This document shows positions 7,821-15,913 of a stretch of 64,000 nt of DNA, piece after piece. The position numbers were made by a program, and so were the translations under genes. Source of the DNA: Methylobacterium sp. E-045 (GTDB lineage Bacteria; Pseudomonadota; Alphaproteobacteria; Rhizobiales; Beijerinckiaceae); contig NZ_JAKSYE010000125.1 in assembly GCF_022829685.1 (NCBI RefSeq), forward strand, positions 372,001 to 436,000, read 5' to 3'. The notes under the pieces are model-generated. The model did not search any database. It was given only the letters and a program-made list of their open reading frames with translations, and had not been told where the DNA came from. The first letter of the stretch is position 1. Every line of letters begins with the position of its first letter.

Positions 7821-8552
7821 ATGAACATGAAGCGCTACCGCATCGAAGACAGCCTCGGTTTGGCAAGCGTCCGACCCGTCTTGGAGATCGCGCACGCCGT
7901 GGAACGGCCCGGCGCCGATAACGTGAAGCTCGACGAGATCCTCTCGGCGATCCAGGACCTCCGCCGCGTCACGCAGACGAGCACGGTGGAGACGATCGAA
8001 GCCTGCCGGAAGGAGCTCAACGAGGCCTTCGCCATGCGCTCCGAACTCGACGTGATGAAGGGCGCGATCACCCGGACCAAGCAGGAGATCGCGACGCTCT
8101 ATCACTCGGAGAATACCGGAAAGGGGATGAAGCGGGTCGCCGGCGAACTCGACGCGGTGGTGGAATCCACCGAGCTCGCCACGAGCACGATCCTCGGCGC
8201 CCTCGAAGAGATCGAGACCAATGCCGGCGTCTTGCGGGCCATGCGGAATGCCGCCGGGCGCGAGAACGTCGACACGATCCTCGAGCGCGTGATCGTCGCC
8301 TACGAAGCCTGCAACTTCCAGGATCTCACCGGCCAGCGCATCAACAAGATCGTGGGGGTGCTCAAGTTCATCGAGGAGCATCTGGATCGCATGATCGACG
8401 CCTGGGGCGGCCTCGATTCGTTCAGCGAGATTCTCGGCGTCGTGCCGCAGGGCCCCAGCATCGACGACGAGAGCTCACTCCTCAACGGACCCAAGCTCGA
8501 CAGCGATCCGGGCCATGTCGACCAGGGCGATATCGACGCGCTGTTCGATTAG
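7821..8552 (+). CDS. cheZ: chemotaxis protein phosphatase CheZ
   Basis: The 243-residue protein is mostly helical. It contains the CheZ catalytic signature ACNFQDLTGQRINK, with D168 and Q172 equivalent to the D143 and Q147 of the enteric enzyme that promote CheY-P hydrolysis. The C-terminal acidic tail ends in DQGDIDALFD, the CheY-docking peptide typical of CheZ. It lowers phosphorylated CheY in the cytoplasm. No other chemotaxis gene is in this window, so it stands alone here, next to uvrC. The start is the ATG at 7821; a second ATG lies two codons later. Confidence 0.88.
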   Translation: MNMKRYRIEDSLGLASVRPVLEIAHAVERPGADNVKLDEILSAIQDLRRVTQTSTVETIEACRKELNEAFAMRSELDVMKGAITRTKQEIATLYHSENTGKGMKRVAGELDAVVESTELATSTILGALEEIETNAGVLRAMRNAAGRENVDTILERVIVAYEACNFQDLTGQRINKIVGVLKFIEEHLDRMIDAWGGLDSFSEILGVVPQGPSIDDESSLLNGPKLDSDPGHVDQGDIDALFD

Positions 8553-8633
8553 GACGCGCACGCGCCGACCTTCGCGGGTGGATGGGGTCCGCAGGCCCTT
8601 CCTTCTCGAATCCCCGGCGCTTAAGTCTCGGGC

Positions 8634-10688
8634 ATGAGCCGCCAGCCCGCGAAAGACCCGTCTTCCCATCAAGACCTGCCGCCGGATACGTTCGACGAGC
8701 GCGAGGATGCGGACGAGACCCCGGAACGCATCGACGACGGGCCCGAGATCGACTTCGATTTCGAGGAAGGAGCGGTCAAGGCCGGCACGGAGATCATCCG
8801 CCGGTTCTGGAGCACGCTGCCGTCGGGGCCGGGCGTCTACCGGATGTTCGACGAGAAGGGCGACGTGCTCTACGTCGGCAAGGCCAAGAACCTGAAGGCG
8901 CGCGTCGGCTCCTATGCCAGGGGCCAGGCCCATTCCAACCGCATCGCCCGGATGATCTCGCAGACGGCGGCGATGGAATTCGTCACCACCGCCACCGAGA
9001 CCGAAGCGCTGCTGCTGGAGGCCAACCTCATCAAGCAGCTGAAGCCCCGCTTCAACGTGCTGATGCGGGACGACAAGTCGTTCCCCTACATCCTGGTCAC
9101 GGCGGATTCGGAAGCGCCGCAGATCGTCAAGCATCGCGGCGCGCGGCGGCGCAAGGGCAGCTATTACGGCCCCTTCGCCACCGTCTGGGCGGTGAACCGG
9201 ACCGTCAACGCGCTGCAGCGCGCTTTCCTGCTGCGCACCTGCACCGACAGCTATTACGAGAACCGCACCCGGCCCTGCCTGCTCTACCAGATCAAGCGCT
9301 GCGCCGGCCCCTGCACCGGCGAGATCGCCCTGCCGGAATATCAGGCGCTCGCCGAGAATGCGAAGGGCTTCCTCTCGGGCAAGTCGAACGCGGTGAAGGA
9401 CCGCATGCGCGAGGAGATGCAGGACGCCTCGGAGAAACTCGAATTCGAACGCGCCGCCCGCTTTCGCGACCGGATCTCCGCCCTCTCGGCGATCCAGGGG
9501 ACGCAAGGGGTCAACACGCAGGGCATCGAGGAGGCGGACGTGTTCGCCCTCGACGAGCAGGCCGGCCAGTTCTGCATCGAGGTGTTCTTCTTCCGCAACT
9601 TCCAGAACTGGGGCAACCGCGCCTATTTCCCGAAGGCCGACCGGTCCATGACGCCGGACGAGGTGCTCGCCTCCTTCATCACCCAGTTCTACGACGACAA
9701 GCCGGCCCCCCGGATCGTCCTGGTTTCCCATGCGATCGAGGATGCGGAGCTGTTGGCGGCCGCCCTGTCGAGCCGGGCCGAGAACCGGGTGGAGGTCCAC
9801 CAGCCCCAGCGCGGCGAGCGCAAGGCCCTGGTGGACTACGCCCAGCGCAACGCCAAGGAGGCTTTGGCCCGACGACTCGCCGACACCGCCTCGCAGGGCA
9901 AGCTGCTGGTGGCCCTCGGACAATCGTTCGGATTGCCCGCCGCACCCCGTCGCATCGAGGTCTACGACAATTCCCACATCATGGGCACGAACGCGGTGGG
10001 GGGCATGATCGTCGCCGGCCCGTCGGGCTTCGCCAAGACGCATTACCGCACCTTCAACATCAAGTCCGAGGAGCTGACGCCGGGCGACGATTTCGGGATG
10101 ATGAAGGAGGTGCTGCAGCGCCGCTTCAAGCGACTCGTCAAGGAGAACCCGCGCACGCCGAACGAGGCGGCTTTGGCGGCCAGCGAAGGCGGCGTGCCCG
10201 AGCCGGTCCCCGAACCGGACGGCGAGACCATGCCGGCCTGGCCCGACCTCGTCCTCATCGACGGCGGCAAGGGCCAGCTCGAAGCCGCCCGCACGGCGCT
10301 GGAACAGCTCGGCGTCACCGACGTCGCCCTCGTCGGCATCGCCAAGGGCCGCGACCGCGACGCGGGGCGCGAGACCTTCTTCGTGCCCGGCAAGGCCCCG
10401 TTCAAGCTGCCGCCGCGCGACCCGACCCTCTACTTCGTCCAGCGCCTGCGGGACGAGGCCCACCGCTTCGCCATCGGCACGCACCGGGCCAAGCGCAAGC
10501 GCGAGATGATCAAGAACCCCCTCGACGAGATCGCCGGCATCGGCCCGACCCGCAAACGCGCCCTCCTCCACCATTTCGGGACGGTGAAGGCGATCCAGCG
10601 CGCCTCCCTGGAGGATCTGGCGACCACGCCCGGCGTCAACGCGGCCACGGCGCGGGCGGTGTATGATTACTTCCAGGCGGGAGGGTGA
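8634..10688 (+). CDS. uvrC: UvrABC system protein C (excinuclease subunit C)
   Basis: The 684-residue protein is the dual-incision nuclease of nucleotide excision repair. After a 60-residue acidic N-terminal extension, the GIY-YIG domain is clear (SGPGVYRMF…VLYVGKAKNLKARV). Next come the Cys-rich segment CAGPC, the UVR domain that binds UvrB (DASEKLEFERAARFRDRI, about residue 265), the RNase H-like endonuclease half with EVYDNSHIMGTNAVG and LVLIDGGKGQL, and a C-terminal tandem helix-hairpin-helix (EIAGIGPTRKRALLHHFG). All domains are intact. In many alphaproteobacteria uvrC is followed directly by pgsA and moaD; here a toxin-antitoxin pair lies between them. Confidence 0.97.
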   Translation: MSRQPAKDPSSHQDLPPDTFDEREDADETPERIDDGPEIDFDFEEGAVKAGTEIIRRFWSTLPSGPGVYRMFDEKGDVLYVGKAKNLKARVGSYARGQAHSNRIARMISQTAAMEFVTTATETEALLLEANLIKQLKPRFNVLMRDDKSFPYILVTADSEAPQIVKHRGARRRKGSYYGPFATVWAVNRTVNALQRAFLLRTCTDSYYENRTRPCLLYQIKRCAGPCTGEIALPEYQALAENAKGFLSGKSNAVKDRMREEMQDASEKLEFERAARFRDRISALSAIQGTQGVNTQGIEEADVFALDEQAGQFCIEVFFFRNFQNWGNRAYFPKADRSMTPDEVLASFITQFYDDKPAPRIVLVSHAIEDAELLAAALSSRAENRVEVHQPQRGERKALVDYAQRNAKEALARRLADTASQGKLLVALGQSFGLPAAPRRIEVYDNSHIMGTNAVGGMIVAGPSGFAKTHYRTFNIKSEELTPGDDFGMMKEVLQRRFKRLVKENPRTPNEAALAASEGGVPEPVPEPDGETMPAWPDLVLIDGGKGQLEAARTALEQLGVTDVALVGIAKGRDRDAGRETFFVPGKAPFKLPPRDPTLYFVQRLRDEAHRFAIGTHRAKRKREMIKNPLDEIAGIGPTRKRALLHHFGTVKAIQRASLEDLATTPGVNAATARAVYDYFQAGG

Positions 10689-10706
10689 ACGCGAAGCCCG
10701 CCCGCG

Positions 10707-11045
10707 TCAGGTCGCGTCGGTCCCGGAATCGTCGTCTGAGGGGCGATACAGAGCCTCGTAATCCTTCCCGCCATAGAAGACGTTGGTGATGCGAACCCTG
10801 TCGTCCTCGATCAGATAAGCGATGACGGCGGAACGCTCGAACGGCACCGTGCGAAGGCCAGATATGAGGTCGTCGCGCGGTCGACCGGCACGGGGCGCAT
10901 CTCCGATCCGATCACAGCGGGCCTTGATGCGTCGTACGAATGACGCGGCGACCGAGGTGTTTCCGCTCGCTTGGCGAACGAAGCGGAAAATGTCGCCGAG
11001 GTCGTCCAGCGCTTCCGGCCGGAAGAAGACCGCGAGTCTACGCAC
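10707..11045 (-). CDS. RelE/ParE-family toxin
   Basis: The 112-residue protein matches the ParE/RelE fold: an opening FFRPEALDDLGDIFRFV strand-helix, a central APRAGRPRDDLISGLRTVPF motif and the C-terminal YLIEDDRVRITNVFYGGKDYE strands with the conserved Arg. ParE members poison DNA gyrase, RelE members cleave mRNA; the long helical hairpin and GRPRDDL context favour the ParE side, but this is not decisive. Its start overlaps the end of the antitoxin gene by 8 nt, so the two are translationally coupled, antitoxin first. A 12-residue acidic tail (DDDSGTDAT) extends past the usual end. Confidence 0.85.
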   Translation of the reverse strand: MRRLAVFFRPEALDDLGDIFRFVRQASGNTSVAASFVRRIKARCDRIGDAPRAGRPRDDLISGLRTVPFERSAVIAYLIEDDRVRITNVFYGGKDYEALYRPSDDDSGTDAT

Positions 11046-11322
11046 TCGCGGACCCGGTCCCCTCGTTGGCGAACAAGTGGGCGAGGTGCCGGTCCGCGTC
11101 CGTCGTCGTCAGGTCCGGCCGCGGGTCATCGAGGGACCGACTTACACGAGACCGTATCTCGTTCAGACGCTCGGCATCTTCCAGACGTTGCCGTTGCCAA
11201 AGACGGACCGCATGACGCATGACCTCGCTTGTCGATGCATACTCACCCGCTTCGATGCTCTCACGCACCGCACGAAGGAGCTCCGGTGTCATGGTAACGC
11301 TGATTTCATCTGCGGACGGCAT
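11038..11322 (-). CDS. ParD-family ribbon-helix-helix antitoxin
   Basis: The 94-residue protein opens with a ribbon-helix-helix DNA-binding domain (ISVTMTPELLRAVRESIEAG followed by YASTSEVMRHAVRLW), typical of ParD/CopG-type antitoxins. Residues 45-94 form the flexible tail that would wrap the toxin. The frame is open upstream, but the ATG at 11322 gives the standard ParD length and N-terminus. By family knowledge the antitoxin represses its own promoter, which would lie at about 11330-11480. The toxin gene follows with an 8-nt overlap. The pair is inserted between uvrC and pgsA on the opposite strand, which suggests horizontal acquisition. Confidence 0.85.
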   Translation of the reverse strand: MPSADEISVTMTPELLRAVRESIEAGEYASTSEVMRHAVRLWQRQRLEDAERLNEIRSRVSRSLDDPRPDLTTTDADRHLAHLFANEGTGSASA

Positions 11323-11485
11323 GCGCGAACATCCTGTGCGATCCACCCATCGGTAGCATGAAATCGGACCCGGCACATTCGCAGCGTGATGCGCCCGGCG
11401 CGACGGCATGGGCGGTATGAAAGTGGCATGACCGTCTGCATCATCGCGGTTGACCCCTCCCCCCGCCCATGGTTTCACCGCGTCG

Positions 11486-12085
11486 ATGACTGTCCTCCCC
11501 CTCCGACGCCGGTCACCGGCCTGGACGCTGGCGAATTGCCTGACTTATGGGCGGCTGGTCGCCGTTCCCGTGGTCGTGGCGCTGTTGTACTGGCCGGACG
11601 AGCATGCGGCGCGGTTCGCGGCGCTCGGCGTCTTCATCGCCGCGGCCATCACGGATTATCTCGACGGCTATGTGGCCCGGACCTACGACCAGAGCTCGGC
11701 CCTGGGGCGCATGCTCGACCCGATCGCCGACAAGCTCCTCGTCGCCGCCTGCCTGCTGATGCTGGTGGCCGACAAGACGATCCACGACTGGAGCCTGTGG
11801 GCGGCCATCGTCATCCTGTGCCGTGAGATCCTCGTCTCGGGCCTGCGCGAGTATCTGGCGGAGTTGAAGGTCAGCCTCCCCGTCAGCCGCGTCGCCAAGT
11901 GGAAAACCACCCTTCAGCTGGTGGCGATCGGCTTTCTCGTGGCCGGCGAGGCGGGGGAGACGATCCTGCCCCATACCGTCGTCACCGGGGAGACCCTGCT
12001 CTGGATCGCCGCGGCCCTGACGCTCTACACGGGCTACGATTATATGAAGGCCGGCATCCGGCACGTGATCGACGATCCGCGCTGA
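11486..12085 (+). CDS. pgsA: CDP-diacylglycerol-glycerol-3-phosphate 3-phosphatidyltransferase
   Basis: The 199-residue membrane enzyme carries the complete CDP-alcohol phosphotransferase signature D-x2-D-G-x2-A-R-x8-G-x3-D-x3-D, seen in DYLDGYVAR and GRMLDPIAD around residues 50-75. It makes phosphatidylglycerol phosphate from CDP-diacylglycerol and glycerol 3-phosphate at the inner membrane. About five hydrophobic segments are present. The ATG at 11486 fits the family start (TLANCLTYGRLVAVP close to the N-terminus); the open frame begins 12 codons earlier. moaD follows 31 nt downstream, so the two probably share a transcript. Confidence 0.93.
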   Translation: MTVLPLRRRSPAWTLANCLTYGRLVAVPVVVALLYWPDEHAARFAALGVFIAAAITDYLDGYVARTYDQSSALGRMLDPIADKLLVAACLLMLVADKTIHDWSLWAAIVILCREILVSGLREYLAELKVSLPVSRVAKWKTTLQLVAIGFLVAGEAGETILPHTVVTGETLLWIAAALTLYTGYDYMKAGIRHVIDDPR

Positions 12086-12116
12086 CCCGCCGATGCCACA
12101 GCCGGAAGGGCAGACC

Positions 12117-12368
12117 ATGAAGCTCGTGTATTTCGCCTGGGTGCGCGAACGGATCGGCAAGGCAGAAGAGACGGTGGACCCGCCCGCCGGGACCGAGACG
12201 GTGGCCGACCTCGTCGGCTGGCTGCGCGGCCGGGGCGAGGAATACGCCTATGCCTTCGAGAATGCCGGCATCGTGCGCGCGGCCATCGACCGGGTTCACG
12301 CCAAGCCGGACGCGGCGATCGCCGGTGCCACGGAGATCGCGTTCTTCCCGCCGATGACGGGCGGCTGA
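12117..12368 (+). CDS. moaD: molybdopterin synthase sulfur carrier subunit
   Basis: This 83-residue ubiquitin-like protein opens MKLVYFAWVRERIG and ends in PPMTGG. The C-terminal Gly-Gly is the residue pair that is adenylated and thiocarboxylated, and it is intact. MoaD delivers sulfur to precursor Z inside the MoaD-MoaE heterotetramer during molybdopterin synthesis. moaE is not adjacent: an acetyltransferase gene takes the place where moaE often sits. The start at 12117 excludes eight upstream in-frame codons and matches the family. Confidence 0.92.
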   Translation: MKLVYFAWVRERIGKAEETVDPPAGTETVADLVGWLRGRGEEYAYAFENAGIVRAAIDRVHAKPDAAIAGATEIAFFPPMTGG

Positions 12369-12409
12369 GCGGACCGGCTCGAATCGTCCGCGGAGAGGAT
12401 CGGCTATCC

Positions 12410-12838
12410 ATGACCACCGTGATCCGCGCGTTCCAGGACGGCGATGTCGACGCGGTCGTGGCCCTCTGGCTCGCAGCCGGAGTCTCGCGGCCGTGGAACG
12501 ATCCGGCCAAGGACATCGCCTTCGCCCGGCGCGATCCGCATTCGACCATCCTGGTGATCGAACGCGAAGCGGCCATCGCCGCCACCGCCATGGTGGGCGA
12601 GGACGGGCATCGAGGCTGGGTCTATTACGTCGCCGTCGACCCGCAACACCGCGACCTCGGCCTGGGCAGGGCGATCATGGAGGCGGCCGAGGAATGGCTG
12701 TCCGCGCGCGGCGTCTGGAAGGTCCAGCTCCTCGTGCGCGAGGACAACGGCGCGACCCGCCATTTCTACGAACATCTCGGCTACCGCGACACCCGGACGA
12801 TCTGCCTGCAGAAGGTGATCGGCGAGACGACGGGGTGA
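12410..12838 (+). CDS. ypeA: GNAT family acetyltransferase (YpeA-like)
   Basis: The 142-residue protein is a single GNAT domain close to E. coli YpeA in length and motifs: it opens TTVIRAFQDGDVDAVVALW, has GWVYYVAVDPQHRDLGLGRA as the acetyl-CoA binding motif A region, and ends with VREDNGATRHFYEHLGYRD. It transfers an acetyl group from acetyl-CoA to an amine or protein substrate that is not known. It follows moaD by 41 nt and could be the last gene of the pgsA-moaD transcript. The downstream gene is convergent. Confidence 0.85.
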   Translation: MTTVIRAFQDGDVDAVVALWLAAGVSRPWNDPAKDIAFARRDPHSTILVIEREAAIAATAMVGEDGHRGWVYYVAVDPQHRDLGLGRAIMEAAEEWLSARGVWKVQLLVREDNGATRHFYEHLGYRDTRTICLQKVIGETTG

Positions 12839-12867
12839 GTGGACCCCCTCACCGTCGCGCCGGGTGC

Positions 12868-13809
12868 TTACTTCGTCCCCAGGGCGGCGCTGAAGGCGGC
12901 GAGGTTGCTGCGCATCATCGCCACGTAGGTCGGCGCAGGGCCGCCGGGGCCGGACAAAGCGTCGGAATAGACCTTGCCGCCGAGCGCGGCGCCGCTCTCC
13001 CGCGCGATCTGCTGCATCAGGCGTGGATCGGCGACGTTCTCGAGGAAGACCGCCGGGATCTTGTCGCGACGGATCTGGCGGATGATGCGGGCGACGTCCT
13101 TCGGACTCGCCTCGCTGTCGGTGGACACGCCCTGAGGCGCGATGAAGGCGAGGCCGTAGGCGGCGGTGAAGTAGCCGAACGCGTCGTGCGTGGTGATGAT
13201 CCGGCGATGGTCGGGGGGAATCGCCGCGATGGCCTTACGGATGTCGGCCTCCAAGCCGTCGAGGGTGGCGAGATAGGCCGTGGCATTGGCGGCGTAATCG
13301 GCGGCTCGGCCGGGATCGACCTTCGACAACCCGTCCCTGATGTTGGCGACGTAGATCCTCACATTGGCGATGCTCTGCCAGGCATGGGGATCGTCGTGAT
13401 GGGCGTGGCCCGCATGCCCGCCCCCGTCGTGGTCGTCGTCGCCCTCGATGGGCTTCACCCCCTTGGAGGCGACGATGACGGGGGCCTTGGTGCCGGAGGC
13501 CTTGATCAGCCGGTCGAGCCAGCCCTCGAAGCCGAGGCCGTTGACCACGACGAGATCGGAGGCGGCGAGCTTGCGCGCATCCGCGGGCGCGGGATTGTAG
13601 CCATGCGCGTCGGCATCGGGGCCGACGAGGGTCGCGACCTCGGCATGGTCACCGGCAACCTGCTTCACGAGATCGCCGAGGATGGAGAACGTGGCCACCG
13701 CCTTCAGCGGTTCCGCCGCCTCCGCCGGTGTCCCGGCCGGGGCGAGGGCCAGCATCAGGCCGAAACAGGCCGCTGCCGCCGATCTCACGATGTGGCGCCT
13801 CGATTGCAT
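12868..13809 (-). CDS. znuA: zinc ABC transporter substrate-binding protein
   Basis: The 313-residue cluster A-I binding protein has a signal peptide (residues 1 to about 32, ending TPAEAA) and a His/Asp-rich loop (DDDHDGGGHAGHAHHDDPH, about 136-154) that is a hallmark of zinc rather than manganese binders. Candidate metal ligands are the His in DAHGYNP, in DDPHAW and in ITTHDAFGYF, plus the acidic residue in the STDSEASPKD region. It captures zinc in the periplasm for a ZnuBC permease. Neither znuB nor znuC is in the window, so the transporter is split. A Zur-like box lies 155 nt upstream of the start. Confidence 0.9.
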   Translation of the reverse strand: MQSRRHIVRSAAAACFGLMLALAPAGTPAEAAEPLKAVATFSILGDLVKQVAGDHAEVATLVGPDADAHGYNPAPADARKLAASDLVVVNGLGFEGWLDRLIKASGTKAPVIVASKGVKPIEGDDDHDGGGHAGHAHHDDPHAWQSIANVRIYVANIRDGLSKVDPGRAADYAANATAYLATLDGLEADIRKAIAAIPPDHRRIITTHDAFGYFTAAYGLAFIAPQGVSTDSEASPKDVARIIRQIRRDKIPAVFLENVADPRLMQQIARESGAALGGKVYSDALSGPGGPAPTYVAMMRSNLAAFSAALGTK

Positions 13810-13964
13810 GCATCCCGCTCCTTGACCACGCCACCGCCGGATCCCGGCCCCCTCCCGTCCCTCCCCTGCCCCGGTGGGCCATCGCCTGCCGTAGCGGCTT
13901 CACACGATCGAAAGGCGACAGGATGGGGTTGGCGAAGGGTGCCCGATGGGCGGCTGCCCTCTGT

Positions 13965-13983
13965 AGTGTAACAGTATCACATT
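13965..13983 (-). promoter_or_regulatory. Zur-like operator
   Basis: Read on the minus strand, AATGTGATACTGTTACACT agrees with the enterobacterial Zur consensus (AATGTTATANTATAACATT) at 14 of the 18 defined positions. It lies between znuA and the divergent ABC exporter gene. Known Zur sites repress znuA when zinc is plentiful. The distance to the znuA ATG (155 nt) implies a long leader, and the site could also touch the divergent promoter. Confidence 0.6.
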
Positions 13984-14074
13984 GCCAAGATGGAGAGCGT
14001 CGCTTGATCTTCCCTTCATCGCCCGGCAAACCCCCGCCTGAATGTCGGGCGCCTGCCCGCGCGCCAGACAACGG

Positions 14075-15859
14075 ATGATCATGGGCCGTAGGCCACTTCT
14101 CAGGGGTGACACCCTTCCCCTCATCGGCCGGGTCTGGCGCGATTGGCTGCGGCCCCACCGGGCGACCCTCGCGGTGGTTCTGGTGCTGATCGCCGTCATC
14201 GGAATCGCGACGGGGCTGTATCCCGCTCTGATCAAGGGGGCCTTCGACGCCTTCGACCACAAGGACCCCTCCGCCCTCACCTATGGCCCGATCATCGTCA
14301 TCGCCATCACCTCGATCCGGGGCTTCGCCCTGTTCGGCCAGACGGTGCTGACCAACCGGGTGGTGACCCGGGTCGAGGCCGACATGCAGGCGGCGCTCTA
14401 CGGCCATCTCATCGAGTCCGACCTCGCCCAGCTCGGGCGCGAGAGCCCGGCAGCCTTCACCCAGCGCTTCACCACGGATTTCGCCTTCATCAAGGAGGCG
14501 CTGACCCGCATCTCCACCGTGCTGCTGCGCGATCTCGCCATGCTGATCGCCCTCGTCGTCGCGCTGCTCTGGATGGATCCGGTGCTCACCCTGGTGGCGG
14601 CCGTGGTCGTACCCTTCGTGGCCGGCCCGATCGGCCGCATCGGACGGAAGCTGCGCCAGGTCTCCACCACGACGCAGGAGCAGATGGGCCTCACGGCGAG
14701 CCTCATCACCGAGAGCCTGCAGGGCGCCCGCATCGCCAAGACCTACGCCCTAGAATCCTACCTGAAGGGCCGCGCCTCGGGCGCGTTCGACAATGTCCGC
14801 CGTCTCAAGATGAAGGCGGCCAATGCCCGTGGACGCCTCGATCCGCTCTTGGAGATCGGCGGCGGCTTCGCGGTGGCGGCGGTGCTGGTGCTGGTGGGCC
14901 AGCGCGTCATGTCCGGCGACCGCACGGTGGGCGATTTCACCGGCTACGTCGCCGCCTTGCTCCTGGCGGCCCAGCCCGCCCGCGCGCTCGGTACGCTCAA
15001 TGCCATCCTCCAGGAAGCCGGCGCGGCGCTCCAGCGCTACTTCGCGCTGATGGACGAGGCGCCGCGCATCCGGGAGAAGCCCGATGCCGTCCCGCTGGTC
15101 GTCACGGGCGGAGAGATCCGGTTCGAAAGCGTCCGCTTCCGCTATCGCGAGGATGCACCGGCCCTGGAGGGCATCGACCTCACCGTCCCCGCCGGAGCCA
15201 CCGTCGCCCTGGTCGGACGCTCGGGCTCCGGCAAGTCCTCCCTGCTCAACCTCGTTCCGCGGCTCTACGACGTGACCGCCGGGCGGGTGCTCATCGATGG
15301 CGCGGACCTGCGCGACGTGACGATCCCCTCCCTGCGCGCGGCCGTGGCAGTGGTCTCCCAGGACGTGGTGCTCTTCGACGACACGGTCGCGGCCAATATC
15401 GGGTTCGGCCGTCCCGGTGCGACCCGCGCGGAGATCGAGGCGGCCGCGGAAGCCGCCGCCGCGCACGGCTTCATCAGCCGGCTGAACGAGGGCTACGAAT
15501 TCCGCGTCGGCCCCTCCGGCGGACGCCTGTCGGGAGGCGAGCGCCAGCGTATCTCCCTGGCCCGCGCCTTCCTCAAGGACGCGCCGATCCTGCTCCTCGA
15601 CGAGGCGACGAGCGCCCTCGACTCCGAATCCGAGCGGCTGGTCCAGGGCGCGTTGCTGCGCCTGATGCAGGGGCGGACCACCCTCGTCATTGCGCACCGC
15701 CTCTCCACCGTGCGCGATGCCGGTTTGATCGTGGTCATGGAGGCCGGCCGGATCATCGAGACCGGAACGCACGACGCCCTTATGGCGTCGCAGGGCGGCT
15801 ATGCGCGCCTGCATCGCCTGCAGCTCTCCGGCGATGCGGACGACCCCGCCGCTCCCTGA
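14075..15859 (+). CDS. ABC transporter, fused permease and ATPase (MsbA type)
   Basis: The protein has about 594 residues in the usual half-transporter order: a six-helix type I exporter domain (about residues 20-320) and an ATPase domain. The ATPase has Walker A GRSGSGKSSLLNL, a Q-loop, the signature LSGGERQRISLARA, Walker B ILLLDEATSALD and the H-loop IAHRLSTV. Homologues act as homodimers and flip lipid A or other lipids across the inner membrane; the true substrate is not readable here. Three candidate starts exist (14042, 14075, 14081); I prefer 14075 because the first adds a Cys/Arg-rich stretch absent from the family. galM follows 54 nt downstream. Confidence 0.9.
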   Translation: MIMGRRPLLRGDTLPLIGRVWRDWLRPHRATLAVVLVLIAVIGIATGLYPALIKGAFDAFDHKDPSALTYGPIIVIAITSIRGFALFGQTVLTNRVVTRVEADMQAALYGHLIESDLAQLGRESPAAFTQRFTTDFAFIKEALTRISTVLLRDLAMLIALVVALLWMDPVLTLVAAVVVPFVAGPIGRIGRKLRQVSTTTQEQMGLTASLITESLQGARIAKTYALESYLKGRASGAFDNVRRLKMKAANARGRLDPLLEIGGGFAVAAVLVLVGQRVMSGDRTVGDFTGYVAALLLAAQPARALGTLNAILQEAGAALQRYFALMDEAPRIREKPDAVPLVVTGGEIRFESVRFRYREDAPALEGIDLTVPAGATVALVGRSGSGKSSLLNLVPRLYDVTAGRVLIDGADLRDVTIPSLRAAVAVVSQDVVLFDDTVAANIGFGRPGATRAEIEAAAEAAAAHGFISRLNEGYEFRVGPSGGRLSGGERQRISLARAFLKDAPILLLDEATSALDSESERLVQGALLRLMQGRTTLVIAHRLSTVRDAGLIVVMEAGRIIETGTHDALMASQGGYARLHRLQLSGDADDPAAP

Positions 15860-15913
15860 TCCGCATCCCGCGCGTTGAGGCCCGACGATTCCTCGCGCGA
15901 AACGGATGCCGGC

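Noticed and set aside
8475..10574. Long minus-strand open frame of about 700 codons opposite uvrC
   Set aside because: It is the mirror of the strongly coded uvrC frame in GC-rich DNA and has no recognisable domain. The same applies to long antisense frames opposite amtB, the DUF4159 gene, the yej genes and the ABC exporter.
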